From the NCBI GenBank assembly GCA_013365325.1, contig JABVXV010000414.1:1-48326 (forward strand): a DNA stretch of 48,326 bases, written 5' to 3'. This DNA comes from Dipetalonema caudispina (lineage: Eukaryota; Nematoda; Chromadorea; Rhabditida; Onchocercidae). The translations under genes and the position numbers were made by a program. A model generated the notes under the pieces. The model made no database searches and was not told where the DNA came from. It worked only from the letters and a program-made list of their open reading frames with translations. Below are positions 22,896 to 35,514 of the stretch, one piece after another (the first letter of the stretch is position 1; the number at the start of each line of letters is the position of its first letter).

Positions 22896-23382
22896 GAATG
22901 GAAATAAATATGAAAAAGAGAAAAGTCCGTAAAACTATGTTTTTACTTCAACATTTTCTTTAACCATACAAACACATACACATACACATACATATTATCC
23001 ACATACATACACCAACATGCATAAATGCATACATACATACATACACACCGACAAACCAATAAATAATTTCTCGATGAATCTTTCTCTCTACTTTCCTCTC
23101 TCTCTACCCTTCTACCTCCCTCTCTCTCTCTCTTTCGTACGTTCACCCCTTTTGAAACAACTCAATGTTAATAATTGGATAATATTGACATCCTTATATA
23201 ACGCAGTATCATTATGCCCTATTACTCTCTCTCTTTCTTCCCATTCTTTCTTTCGTTATCTTTTTGATTTCTTCTCTTCCTACTATCATTACCTTTCTCT
23301 TCCTCTCTCTCTCTCTCTCTCTCTCTATCTTGGCCCACTTATGTGTTTCATTCAAAATGGCAGTTAAAAGATATTAATGCAC

Positions 23383-23413
<31 letters not shown>

Positions 23414-23818
23414 ATTCATCTACCATATATAATCTCATCTATTTGAGAAATAAACGAAATATGAAATTATGAATTGCTAAATTGGTTGGACCTTTGATAC
23501 CATTAATGAAATTATTTTTTGCATCCATTATTAATAACGAATGACGTATGATGTTACACTACACGTATCATACGTATAAATTCTTTATAAAAAAAAAATT
23601 AATTAATCATATATTACTAATATTGATGTACAAAAAAAACATACGTAATTAATTATAGGAAAAGAAATTTTAATATTTTTAAAAAAAAAAATTATTTTGT
23701 TAAAAAAAAAAAAAAAAAAAAGGAAAAGAAGAAACCGACAATTTTTGAATGGAGACATTTTTCAATGAATTTGTATGTTTTTCCATAGGTAGCTCTGATA
23801 GGATGAAAAGGGAGAGGG

Positions 23819-23854
<36 letters not shown>

Positions 23855-24137
23855 AAGGGGAGGAAGGGAGGGGGGAAGGAATGAAATGAAAGCAGAAAAT
23901 ATTAGGATGAATACATCCTTTCCTTTTCTCTTCCTCTTCTCTCTCCCTCTCTCTCTCCCTTTCTTTCTCTTCCACAGATGGTAAAACGTCCCCAAAGAGA
24001 AGAAGAAAGGGACATGTAATATAGCATTTGCATGCCTTCAACCCTATCCTTTTTTTTTCAACAACAACACATACTCAAATCATCTCTCGTCGAAATTCAA
24101 CATTCTAAAATATTATTTTACATTTTCATACTTTTGC

Positions 24138-24170
<33 letters not shown>

Positions 24171-25242
24171 AAAAAAAAAAAACTAAAAGTCATTTGTAAT
24201 ACATACATAAACAAATATTAATGCATGTATATGCATGCATTTTAATTTTAATTTTAATTTTAATTTATTTAAATGTAACAATATTCAATATTTTTCACTC
24301 ATACATTTTATACAGCAATTTATTAACATATGGTAGACGTATTTTTTTATGTTAGTATTACCTTAATTAGTAATAGAATAAATTGTAGATATAGATGTAT
24401 GAAATTATTTGAATTTAATTTTTCACAAAAAATTTACAAATGATCCTGATGAATTTTTAAAAAGTGAAATAATATTATCTCTTTCAGTGATATTTGTTGT
24501 AAGAAATTTCAACTATTATAATTATCTATTAGTTAGCAAATCACTATCATTATTTCATTCATTTAGTATCTGTTGTAGAAACTTCAACTATTATCTATCA
24601 TTTATCAACACCAATATATCCGCTATTAAAATCTCGACTATATCATTTCTTATTTACTAAACAACTATCACTACATCTTCTTCTTTCTCTTCTTTCTAAT
24701 CAATTTCAACGAAATATTTGCCATGATGGGAAATAAATGAGTGATTATTGCTTTATCTTTCACCGCCACTATTATCAAACATCATCATTATTATCATAAT
24801 CATAACATTGATATCAGTTCATCTATCCTTTCCTTTTTTTTTTTTTTTCCCCTCCTCCTCCCATAACAAATTAATGTAAAAATAAACTTCATCTGATGAC
24901 AATTCATTAGGATATTTAATACTGTCACTTAATTGAAAGATGAAAAGTGACAATTGGAATTACAAAGAGAAAATATTAAGTATTTTTCAATAAAAATCTA
25001 GCAAATATTGCTGAAATGAAAATAAATATCGTATTACTTCAAAAATTTAAGATTTATTGAAATTTAATTATATATGAAATTAAATTTACTTAAAATTCAT
25101 TGCGATATAAATAATATTATGCAAAGTAAATAATAATGATTAAAGCTAACGTATAAATTACGGCTAAATATGATACTATACTTAATCGTATTAAATCATT
25201 TGATTTAGTACAACAGTTTAATACAATAATTGATTACTTCAT

Positions 25243-25298
25243 CAATCTAATATGATAATTGATTAAGTAAGTAATCTAATATGGTAATTGATTAGCAG
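25243..25298. repeat. 28-bp tandem repeat, two copies
   Basis: The unit (C/G)(A/T)AATCTAATATG(A/G)TAATTGATTA occurs at 25243 and 25271. A weaker third copy (ATACAATAATTGATTACTTC) lies just before, at about 25221. Confidence 0.75.
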
Positions 25299-26565
25299 AA
25301 CAATGAAAAACAAACAATTGCAACGATGTTTATATATGAAATGCAATGGCAATTTATCAAAGCGCACGCGGTAATTTAAAAACGTCAACAAGATCTCTGA
25401 TCTTTTCAATTCCCCAAACAACTGCCAAGTTTTCCATCTTAACCTATTAAAATGTTTATCAACATGAAAATGGATAGTAGTAGATTGATAAAAGGAAATA
25501 ATTGTAGAATAAAGGGATATTTATTTATGATATACTTTATACATTTAACAATAAACACTAAACTTTTTATAAAATTTATTTTAAAAATTTAAATTTTCAC
25601 AAAAATGATTAATAAATCAATAATCATTCAGAAAGTAAAAGAATAAATAAAATAAATAAATAAATAAATATATATATCATAAATTATATAACGAATAAGG
25701 AACTAATTAAAAATATCATCAGTTAGTTGTGATAAAAAAAATTTCCCTCACATTCGATCATTTTTCTTCACCCATTGTGCTATATTCATTTGTAAAACTG
25801 CACAGCTTTTTAAATATAAATTTCAATAAAATTACCAACTAATGCAAAAAAAAAAAAAAAAAAAAAGAAGAAAAGAAATGAACAAAGATCATAAATCAAA
25901 GATCAAAGGATGATTATTCTAATTAAATGAAATTTTATGAATTATCCATTTCTCCTCAAAGAGTCATATTTTATCGGAATTTGGCATCGCAAACTGATGT
26001 AAAAAGCATAAATGAGCATGTGATATACAATTATATTATATTATTATCTTGTTTGTTTTGCAACGTATAAAAAGCGGAAATGATAGGAGGATTGAAAACA
26101 TCACATTTCAAAGATAAAGCTATCAAATACTTAAAACTTACGAAATATTGTTTACGACAGAGAGAGAAAGAGAGAGAGAGAGAGAGAAAGAGGGAGAGAA
26201 AGATAGAGGGAGACTTTTCTGAGTGAAAATAAACAAGCAAACAAATTATTATTTGTAAAGTTAACTTTTTTATAAGTTAACATTTTAGTAGCATTATAAA
26301 ATATTTTCTGAATTTTTTTAATCAATAATTAAAATTTTAAAGAGCAAACAAAAAAGTATTGTAAAAATCCGTTGTTGGAAAGAAAATATGGCTTGTTGTT
26401 ACGAATGATCAATTAAGATAAGAGCAAAATGTCAACAATTATTATATTAATACGTACAAAGGGAAGATAATCCTTGCAAATAACAATTTTTCATCTTGGA
26501 TAATTTAATCTATTTTTAATTTCAAATTATATCTATATTCATAAAATTTTAAAGTCGCAATGTTT

Positions 26566-26954
26566 TTCTAATACAGTAATATCACTATCTAAGGAATATT
26601 TTTTTCACTTTAAAAAAATGTGTTAATTAGAAATTGAAATTGTTTCAATGAATGATAATTTAATTCCGGAGCTAAATTTCTCAATAATTCCAATATCCCC
26701 GTTTTTAAAATTCTAGTTTTATCCTTTATATTTCCCTTCCTCTTTTTTCTCTTCCTCTCAACTTTTCCACAGTAATATCACATATCACAAATACTTTTTT
26801 TTCTTCTTAATTGCTAAAAATGAGGTGAATGTATAAATTATTTCATTCATTTAAATTGCAATTTGGAATAACTTACTTCGATAACGAAAAAGCATAGAAT
26901 GATAAATGTTTCTGAAAATTTCAACCTAAACTGACCCAATGGTCATTATCGTTT
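26566..26954 (-). repeat. Left arm of a diverged inverted repeat pair
   Basis: The reverse complement of this segment aligns along its whole length with 28168-28565. Landmarks in order on that strand: ATTTTCAGAAACATTTATCATT, GTTATCGAAGTAAGTTATTCCA, ATGAAATAATTTATA, AGCAATTAAGAAGAA, AAGTATTTGTGA, ATTATTGAGAAATTTAGCTCC, AAACAATTTCAATTTCTAAT. By eye, identity is around 75-85% with small indels. Neither arm has an ORF. Confidence 0.85.
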
Positions 26955-28167
26955 GATGATGAATCATTAAAATACTCAAAATCCCAATTGATTTATTATA
27001 TTTACTTTAATATGACAATTTATTCTCATTTTCCTTAATATTAATCATATTTAAGATTATTTTTAATAAATAAACTTATTCATTTTTTCTATCTATTTGA
27101 AAAAAAAAAAAAAAATTCATTATTTCATGATGAAGTTGAAAAGCTAAAACAAAATTTATAAAATATATCTTGTTAAAGTATTATCAAATACATGCAATAA
27201 TGATATAAGTATATGAATTAAAAATAAAATAAAATAAAGTATATTTTAAAAAGAAATTATTGTTACTTTTCAATTTTAATAATTTCAAAATTAAAATCAA
27301 AAAAAAAATGGAAAAAATGGAAAAAAGTATATAATATTATTGTTGAAATAAAAAAAAAAAAAAAAAGAATATTTAAAATGAGCACAAAAACATTGTATTT
27401 ATATATCATCCACAAAATATTTTTGTCCTTGACAATACAAAAAAATTTTTTTCTCTAATTTTTCAAAAAAAAATTGGGCAATAGAAATATTATACGTTAT
27501 TTATCAAGGCTATTCACCTTATTTTGTCGAAAATATATGTATATATATATACAGATACACACAAAAATGGGAAATTGTTAAATGATGGCGCGAGTGTACT
27601 TCCCTTTTCAAATGGGCCAATTCAAATTTTAAATTTTAAACTGTTTGTATTTTAATTTGCCACATAAACGTTAACAAAAAAAAAAAAAAAAAAATAGCTT
27701 CTAAATGATTGAAATATTCATTTTATTGTTTATAATATTTTGAAATTACAAATTTTGTTAATAAATTCTACTTTTAGATATCCTTTTCAAGGATTTTTAA
27801 TAATGAAAACTATTCACATATTCATAAATATTTCAAAAAAAAAAAAAGTACCAGAATCAAGTACCAGAATACTACGATTATTATTATTCTTATAATTATT
27901 AGGCAGGATGATAAGATGATAGATTTATAAAAAAATTTAATTATTTTTCTTTTTTCGAGAGAAAAAAATAAGAATTTTGATGTCATAAATATATTGAAAT
28001 TGGATTACTTAAAATTAAACATTTCATTAAGCATATGAACAAAATCTTTTCATTGCTTATTACAACAAATCATCCAGTAATGTTAAAGTTTTATGCATAT
28101 TGCATGACCATCATAAAATGGTACTTGATGTCCATTCGAAGGTCCACAACTAACTTTTGTCAATTAG
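26955..28167. other. Spacer between the inverted arms
   Basis: The spacer is AT-rich, with A runs near 27101-27116, 27351-27366, 27676-27694 and 27836-27847 and a TA microsatellite at about 27537-27552. No coding frame longer than chance was seen. Confidence 0.6.
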
Positions 28168-28565
28168 CAAATGACAATAACCATTATTCAACATAGCATA
28201 AGGTTAAAATTTTCGGAAACATTTATCATTTTGTACCTTTTTTTGTTATCGAAATAAGTTGTTCCAGTTGAAATTAAATGAACGAAATAATTTATAAATT
28301 TACCTCACTTATAGCAATTAAGAAGAAGAAAAAGTATTTGTGACAAGTAAATATTACAGTGGAAAAGATGAGAAGAAGAGAGAGAAGAGCAAAAGGTAAT
28401 ATAAGAGGTAAAACTAGAAATTTAAACGGGAATATTAAAATTATTGAGAAATTTAACTCCGGGATTAAATTATCATTCTTTGATACAATTTCAATTTCTA
28501 ATCAACAAATTTTTTAAACTAAAGAAATATATTTCATATATCGATTTCACTATGTTAGAAAAATA
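28168..28565 (+). repeat. Right arm of the diverged inverted repeat pair
   Basis: This is the partner of 26566-26954 in opposite orientation: ATTTTCGGAAACATTTATCATT, GTTATCGAAATAAGTTGTTCCA, ACGAAATAATTTATA, AGCAATTAAGAAGAA, AAGTATTTGTGA, ATTATTGAGAAATTTAACTCC, ATACAATTTCAATTTCTAAT. The 1.2 kb between the arms has no transposase-like ORF. The arms could be two insertions of one short non-autonomous element, or an inverted duplication. Confidence 0.85.
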
Positions 28566-30249
28566 TTCCAACCATATTCGTATGTATTTCAAGCTTATCA
28601 CGATAAGTAATTGATAATTGCTAATATTAGTTAAATTTATGAAAAGAAATTATTCACCTATAGAATACAGTAAAATCAACATTTTTAATTTATTTTTCGA
28701 TTAATCAATCAATTGAAAAATCATTTCAAAAATTTACCTATTATACCGATAATTATCAGTAGATGAATAAACAATTGCTCGATGTATGTATTCATAGCAT
28801 ATTTATTGCTTTTTAGGTCATTGAATGATACAATTGGTCTAGGCTCTTTTTCTTAGCTAAATCAAAGAATGAAAGGGTGAAATAAATTATCTTCATCATT
28901 ATTCAATTATTTTTAACGAATTGTCCAATATTCAGAAAACGAAAAAAAAAAAAAAAAAAAAAAGAAAAAATCCTAATCTTATGCAAAAACAAATCTAAAA
29001 TCTTATTACTATCCCTTATTCAATTAAATTTAATCACTTTTAGTTCTTTAAAAATCGAACTTTTTCTTTTTTTTTTTTTTTTTCGCTTTTATATTTGCGA
29101 TAATATTTTGAAATAAACAAAAATGCACTTCTAATGAAGCAAATGTAAATTACGATCAAAAAATGATGTCAAACAATTTCCACTCTCATCTCATTAATAA
29201 TTCATTTAAAAGTCAATTTGATTTATGCTCAAAATTGCTTCGATTCTCTTTTATTACTTACTATGTCCCATTTTTAATTCTAATCTCATCAAATGTAATG
29301 AATATCATTGTTTACATCATATTTCCTACAATGCAAAAAAGTTTTTTTTTTTTTTTTTTTTTCATTCGCATAAAGCAACCGCAATTAGTTTAGCGCTACT
29401 TGTTTTTTTATATCGCAAAAATCATACAATATTTGCTAAAGTTTTCAATTTCATCATTTTAGTGACAATTTTTGAAATTGATTCAACATCTGGATGAAAT
29501 AACTTTTTATCCAACAAATTTCTTCAATTCTTATATTTCTTTCATGACTTTTCTCCTCCTCTTCCTCTTTTTTTTTTTGCTTTTTTTTTTTTCATTCCGC
29601 TTACATTCTTTGTTTAAAAATTTTTAGCTTCCAAAAACAGATAGTTCATTATCAATTTGAGAGCATTTTAAAAGTAATTAGTTGAATGAACAAAGCTATA
29701 AAAGTTTACTGAGATCCATTTTCCAAGGCTTATCTGTCTATTCCCAATAGAATTCTTTCTTTCTCCATAATTTGGCTAGCTAGGCTATATATTGCTAATA
29801 CTTTTGGATTGGATGTACCGCAGTTATTCAGATAAAAACGATTCCATAAATGCAATTGATGGCAAAATGCAATCAAATTAGGATAACTTAAACTGGCTTA
29901 TTTCATTTTTAAATTAGCAAACATTGATGCTTCTTCATCAATGAAAGAAAAACGGTAAAATCTTTATCAAATGATATAAAGGGCTAAAAAAAAAAAAAAA
30001 GAAAAAAGAAGAAATTTTTTTTTTTTTTTTTTCAAATTTCATTTGCTATTAATTCATTTCAAACATCTTTGCATAGATCGTTTTTCTGTAAAATCAAAGA
30101 TTACTTACAATATGTCAAATTTCAATGGAAATTGGTAAGATTTGATTGCATCCTTCTTTTCAATCTTCTCAATATTTCTCCCCTATAAATTGATGATGAA
30201 TTTGTCCTCTTTTAGCTGCAAATATTTGATAGCAATTAGTTAAATAGTA

Positions 30250-30280
<31 letters not shown>

Positions 30281-30923
30281 CGAAATGGAGCAAAAATGGG
30301 AAAAAATGAAAAGCTTTTTGAGCCCAAAATGTAACACACTTAATTAAATTACAATTAACAATTTAACTTTAAATACATAAAGACAAGAAATTAGCAAATA
30401 ATGATTGATGAAAGTTAAAAGCATTTTGAAGTAATCTTCTTTTCAACAAATGAATATACATATAATTTTAGTATATTAATCATATAAATTAATTAATTGG
30501 ATTCCTTCCTAACAAACTGGAACAATAATAGATAACGATAAGAGTATTGTTGATAGATCTAATAGACAAATGATTGCTTACATATTGAAATAATGAGAGG
30601 AATGATAAGAATTTATTAATAAATTCAATAGATACTGATAAGGCTAATATTTATTACTACATGGTACTCATCAATAAATAATAATAATTGCTGATAAATT
30701 TTATCAATCACTGATAAATTTATTTACTGCACTAATCATCGATAAATACATATCATTGCATTAATCACTGACAAATAAATTTGTTACAACTGATAAGCTT
30801 AATATATTCATAATATTTATCAATAAAAATTAAATGAGAGAAGAAAAATTAACAAATCATTTGATAGTTAATTTTTTTCAAATTATTCCTTTTTATATGC
30901 TCGAACAATTTTTCCATATTAAT

Positions 30924-30958
<35 letters not shown>

Positions 30959-31060
30959 TTCTTACATACATATCTATTAATAAAAAATGTAATTGATCTA
31001 ATTAAATTAATCATTTACATATTCCATTATTTGTATTAATTACATTCAACCATTAATCGG
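28566..31060. other. Low-complexity intergenic DNA
   Basis: No gene was recognised. A/T runs lie at 28942-28963, 29066-29083, 29342-29362, 29985-30000, 30015-30032, 30251-30280 and 30929-30955. From about 30690 to 30810 the phrase (C)TGATAAAT with AATCA(C/T) recurs at irregular spacings of about 35 bp, a decayed short tandem repeat. The frame at 29163-29393 is one of several chance frames running through a T run. Confidence 0.6.
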
Positions 31061-31076
31061 AATCATTTGAAAGGAA

Positions 31077-31078
<2 letters not shown>

Positions 31079-31108
<30 letters not shown>

Positions 31109-31292
31109 TCTTTTTTTTTTCCTTGAAAATTAAAAAATACATAAAATTTTGCAAAGAAATTCGAATAATTAAAATTATTAAACCAATTCCTGGCTGATGA
31201 ATTTCTTTTTTTCGTTTTTTTTCTTTGGAAAGAAAACTTGGACGATAATAATGCACATAATATATCACAAATTTTTCATGTACATATACACT

Positions 31293-31334
<42 letters not shown>

Positions 31335-31779
31335 GACACGTAATAAACACGCAACAGACACGTATGTATACGTTACAAACACGTGTTTCATCGATATATT
31401 ATATATATTTGATGGATAATGAAGAATGGTATATGTGTGTATGTGAGTGTGTGTGTGTGTGCGTGTGTGTATGTATGTATATGTGTGTGTATGTATTATG
31501 TATGTGAGTGTATGTGTATGTATATATATGGAAGAACAGATGGATAAAAGAGGAGAAAAAGCGGGGGAGCTTTTGATTTTATGATTAATGAAGAGAGGAA
31601 GGAGAGACAAGATGGAGGTCCTGGTTTTTTAATTTTCCTTCAAATTGAGAAGAGATAGAGAGAGAGAAAAGAGAGAGAGAGAGAGAGAGAAAGAGAAAGA
31701 GAGAGAATGTGTATAGATTTCTGAGAGGAGTGAGTATTTGTGATAGATAGAAAGGAGGAGAAAAAAAATTCGTTAAAGA

Positions 31780-31810
<31 letters not shown>

Positions 31811-33095
31811 TCCACAAAATGGCAAAATGAGTAAAACAAGTGAGAGAGAAGAGTGATGGGGGAAGAAAGGAAGAAAAGAAAAGAAAGAATTGGATGATAA
31901 ATGATTAGAGTATAGATAGATAAAATAGTAGGTATAATTAGAAGAAACAGAATGTATTGTTTCATTTGTAATCAATCAATTTTTTTTCCTTCTCCTCCCC
32001 CGCTTCACCGCGCACTTCCCGCCCGTCATCTCACCTCGTTTTTTTTTTTTTTTTGTTGTTTTCCTGTTCAAACGAATGATCTGAATTTTTTTTTTTTTTT
32101 TGTTTTTTTTTTTTTTGGCTTTTTCACTTCCTTTTTACGATCAGAAAATGATAGCACTTTTTTTTTTTTTTTTTTTCCTTTAAAAAATATTTTGGAATGC
32201 TCAAAAAAAAAAAAAAAAAAAAAATGCTTTGAATTAAAAATTGAAAATGGTTTTTTAAAAGCACAATATAAACATCCTGTTAAATAATGCACCAATGATT
32301 GCATTTGTGTAAAAAGAAGTATAAAAATTGAAAATAAGCTTTATTTTAGTTTAATATTTATAATGGGAAGAAAAAAAAAAAAAAAAAAGATAATATACAT
32401 CGAAGCAAAATTAACTATTTTTTTTTTTTTTTACTCAAATAATTGACTAATTAATTAACTGATTAATTATTTAAATGATATCTATAGATCGATTAAAAAA
32501 TTAACATATATATATATCTAATGAAAATATATTTTGTTGAAAAAGGATAAAAATTTAATTTGTTGTAGAAAACTGATTAAACATTCATACATTTCATATC
32601 AATTCGATACTATATGGCAAAATGAACACATTTAATAAATAGTTTTAAAAAAATGAAAACATTTTTTAAAAAGCATTAGAATGAAACAACAAATGATTGT
32701 TTTTTTTTTTTTTTTTGTTACAACAAAAACAAGTGTAGGAAGGAAGGAAATTACGTCCGTTTTTGAAAATATCACACATCCTTTCTTTATAATGCTAAAA
32801 TTTTGTTAATTAATTTAAATTTGATAAATTAAGAAGGAGGGAAGGGGGGTAAAAAAAAAAAAAATTTTTACGTCAAAAAATTTATCCTTTTTGTGATTCA
32901 TTTTATTTCAATTCATCAATTATATTTTGTATGTCTGTATATATATATATATATATATACATACGTATATAAATATATGTATATGTGTGTATGTGTATGT
33001 ATGTATGTGTGTATATATATATGTTTAATTGAATTTAACATCAGTATTTGTATAAAGATATGTATTATTACAAAAAGATCTATTTCTTTTCTTTA

Positions 33096-33129
<34 letters not shown>

Positions 33130-33560
33130 AACTTGAAACACATTTTAATTTCTCGCCATGTAATCATCATTGATAAATCAGTTTGGAAATCATTTCGACA
33201 ACTACAAATGTATACAACATACATACATACATACATACATACATACACAAACACACACACATACACATACATTCACATATATATGTGGTGTACATACAGG
33301 GAAACAAAGAATATATATGTTACGTACATATCTGTACATATATAATATATACACATACATACGTACACACACACACACATACACATACATACACATACAC
33401 ATACACACACATACATTCACATACATATGTGGTGTACATATAGGAAGAAAAATATATATGCCGATACATATGATATGTCAATTTTTGATAATAGAGAAAT
33501 TTTTCTTTTTTTTTATTTTGTATTATAATATTTGATTATCAAAAGATTGAAAGAAATTGG
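31079..33560. repeat. Microsatellite-dense block: AAT, CA/TG, GA, T, TA, CATA
   Basis: Main arrays: (AAT)n 31079-31106, (CA)n about 31295-31327, (TG)n about 31430-31515, (GA)n 31650-31705, long T or A runs at 31780-31804, 32040-32054, 32086-32116, 32158-32176, 32202-32223, 32370-32388 and 32700-32716, (TA)n/(TG)n 32938-33025, A run 33101-33126, and (CATA)n 33217-33246. The ORFs across it (FFFF, KKKK, HTHT, VCVC proteins) are artefacts. Confidence 0.9.
33255..33445. repeat. Direct duplication of a CATA/TATG cassette
   Basis: ACATACATTCACATATATATGTGGTGTACATACAGG at about 33266-33300 recurs at about 33411-33443 as ACATACATTCACATACATATGTGGTGTACATATAGG. Similar AAGAAAAATATATATG-like sequence follows each. 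The offset is about 145 bp, which shows duplication of a compound microsatellite unit. Confidence 0.8.
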
Positions 33561-33789
33561 TATATTATAAAAAAAAAAAAATTAATTTTATGCAAAATTT
33601 TGTTGCACAAATTCAACAAATTAATTTTTTCATTTCCAATTTTTTTTTTTTTTTTCACTCTCATCTCTAACTTATTAAATAATGTTTATATATATGATAA
33701 CATTTTAACAATAAAAAAAAAAAAAGAAGAATGTGCTAACAATTAGAAAGATTTTTGTTTTAACTTATCTAAAGAATCAATAATGTTGA

Positions 33790-34120
33790 TAAATGATTGT
33801 TTTAAGATAATTAATTGTATAATAAATAAGAAAGATAAGAGCAAAATAACATTGAACGAGTGAAAAATTCATCATTATTTCGGGAATTTTTTTTTTTTTT
33901 TTTTTTTTTTTCATCAATAATTGTTTTGCGATAATTTAAGACAGATAGATAAGAAGGATAAGATGGTGAAAATTTATTACTATCTTAAAATTCTCTTTTC
34001 ATTAGCAATTAATTGAGACATATAAATAAAGAAGATAAAATTGAACAGTTAAAATTTTATTATTGTTTGAAAATTCTCTTTTCTTTTTTCTTTTTTTTTT
34101 TTTTTTTTTTTCCATTTTTA
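33790..34120. repeat. Three diverged tandem units each closed by a T-rich run
   Basis: Each unit carries AATTAATTG or AATAATTG, GATAA(T), a GA/AT-rich stretch with AAGAAGGATAAGA-like text, AAAATTTATTA(C/T)TAT and a T-rich end. Unit starts are near 33800, 33918 and 34002. The T runs at 33888-33911 and 34090-34110 end the first and last units. Confidence 0.5.
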
Positions 34121-35300
34121 TATGTGTTAATTTTTTCACTCATTAATAATGACAAATTTAATATTATTCAAATTTTTTTGATAAAAAAAAAAAAAAAAAA
34201 AATTAAATTATCACAAGAGTACTTTGAAAGGATTGGAAATGAAAATTATTTATGAAATGTATTTAATTAAATTACATTGAAGAAATAGCATTTTATTAAT
34301 GTTCACATTAAAATAAAAAATTATTTTCAATTTTTTCTTTAGTTTTTTTTTTTGTATTTTTTTATTTTTAAATGCTAATCAAATTACATATCCTACATAA
34401 CACATTAATTGTCATTAATGAACATTGGCTGAGAATAATGAATAATTATCATGTCGATAAATTTCACTTCCATCTTTCATATCAAATAATTTTTCATCAC
34501 ACTATTTCATGACTGATTAGAAATGCATTCATTTGCTTTTTTAGCATACAATAAAATGATTACATCGTTTTATTTTGTTAATATTCCATTTTTATTTTGA
34601 TTTGTTAAAATTTCATCCTTTTTTTTTTCTTTTTCAATTAATTGATTTAAATAGGTAAAAAAAAAAAAAAAAAAAATAATTTACCAATAAGGAAAAGAAA
34701 AAAAATTAAATCAATTAACAAATCTTAACATTAACGAAAAAAAGCTATGCAATTAGTAATATTTAAAATTGAATGATATGAAAAATTTGCAAGCAAATGC
34801 TGGATGAATTTTTTTTTTGTTAAAGTTCTAATGATTTGAAATTTTACACTTAAAAACACGCTAAAATTTAATTCTTTGAAATGATTTGACAAAAAGAAAA
34901 AATGAATTTAAGTGAAAATTCGAAAAATTCTAATCTCATAATTGCTACGACATGTTTCATTTCACATACACTTCCTCTGGATCAATTTAAATTATTCAAA
35001 AAATAAAAAACGAAAAAAAACATATAAATTTCATGTGGTAATAGGTTGCATGCTTAAAATCTACGAGAAGATGCATATAAAAAAAAATATTTAAACCTAA
35101 AAAAAAAAAAGGTAGAATAAATTGGAAGAAATAAATTTTTTTGGAGCTAATCGATTATTATTTACTACAAAAAATTTCAAACAATTTTATTTATATTCAC
35201 AAATAAAATTGCATTATCCATCTTATAAATATATGCAAACAACTTTATATATATTTTTTTTTTTAAAAATTATTTTCCATTGATTCATCTCAAAAGTTCT

Positions 35301-35381
<81 letters not shown>

Positions 35382-35476
35382 AATTAAAAAAAAAAAAAAA
35401 AAAAAAAAAGAAAAAAGGAAGTCAAAAGAATTATTTTATTCCTTCTGGAAACACTAAAGTGTGATAAAAGTGTTCT

Positions 35477-35514
<38 letters not shown>

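Larger units (their letters stand above)
20426..26565. other. Low-complexity intergenic DNA with many A/T runs
   Basis: No gene was recognised. Long A or T runs occur at about 21140-21166, 21637-21656, 22008-22030, 22441-22471, 23383-23400, 23702-23720, 24141-24168, 24834-24849 and 25845-25866. Other repeats are (CT)n/(CA)n at 22120-22158, (GA)n at 22860-22890, 23821-23850 and 26159-26200, (CATA)n at about 23025-23045, (CT)n at 23095-23133 and 23303-23327, TTTTAA repeats at 24240-24268, and (AAAT)n at about 25648-25670. Small unique stretches lie between them, for example 22725-22850, without coding signals. Confidence 0.7.

Noticed and set aside
24220..24245. ATGCATGTATATGCATGCAT near-palindrome as an operator or origin
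   Set aside because: Alternating ATGC text is expected beside TTTTAA repeats; nothing links it to function.
31053..31610. 185-residue - strand ORF with His/Thr and Val/Cys repeats
   Set aside because: It consists of CA/TG microsatellites, A/T runs and their flanks, with no domain-like part.
32893..33535. ORFs of 150, 121 and 86 residues on + and 74 on -
   Set aside because: They are translations of TA, TG and CATA repeats in overlapping frames.
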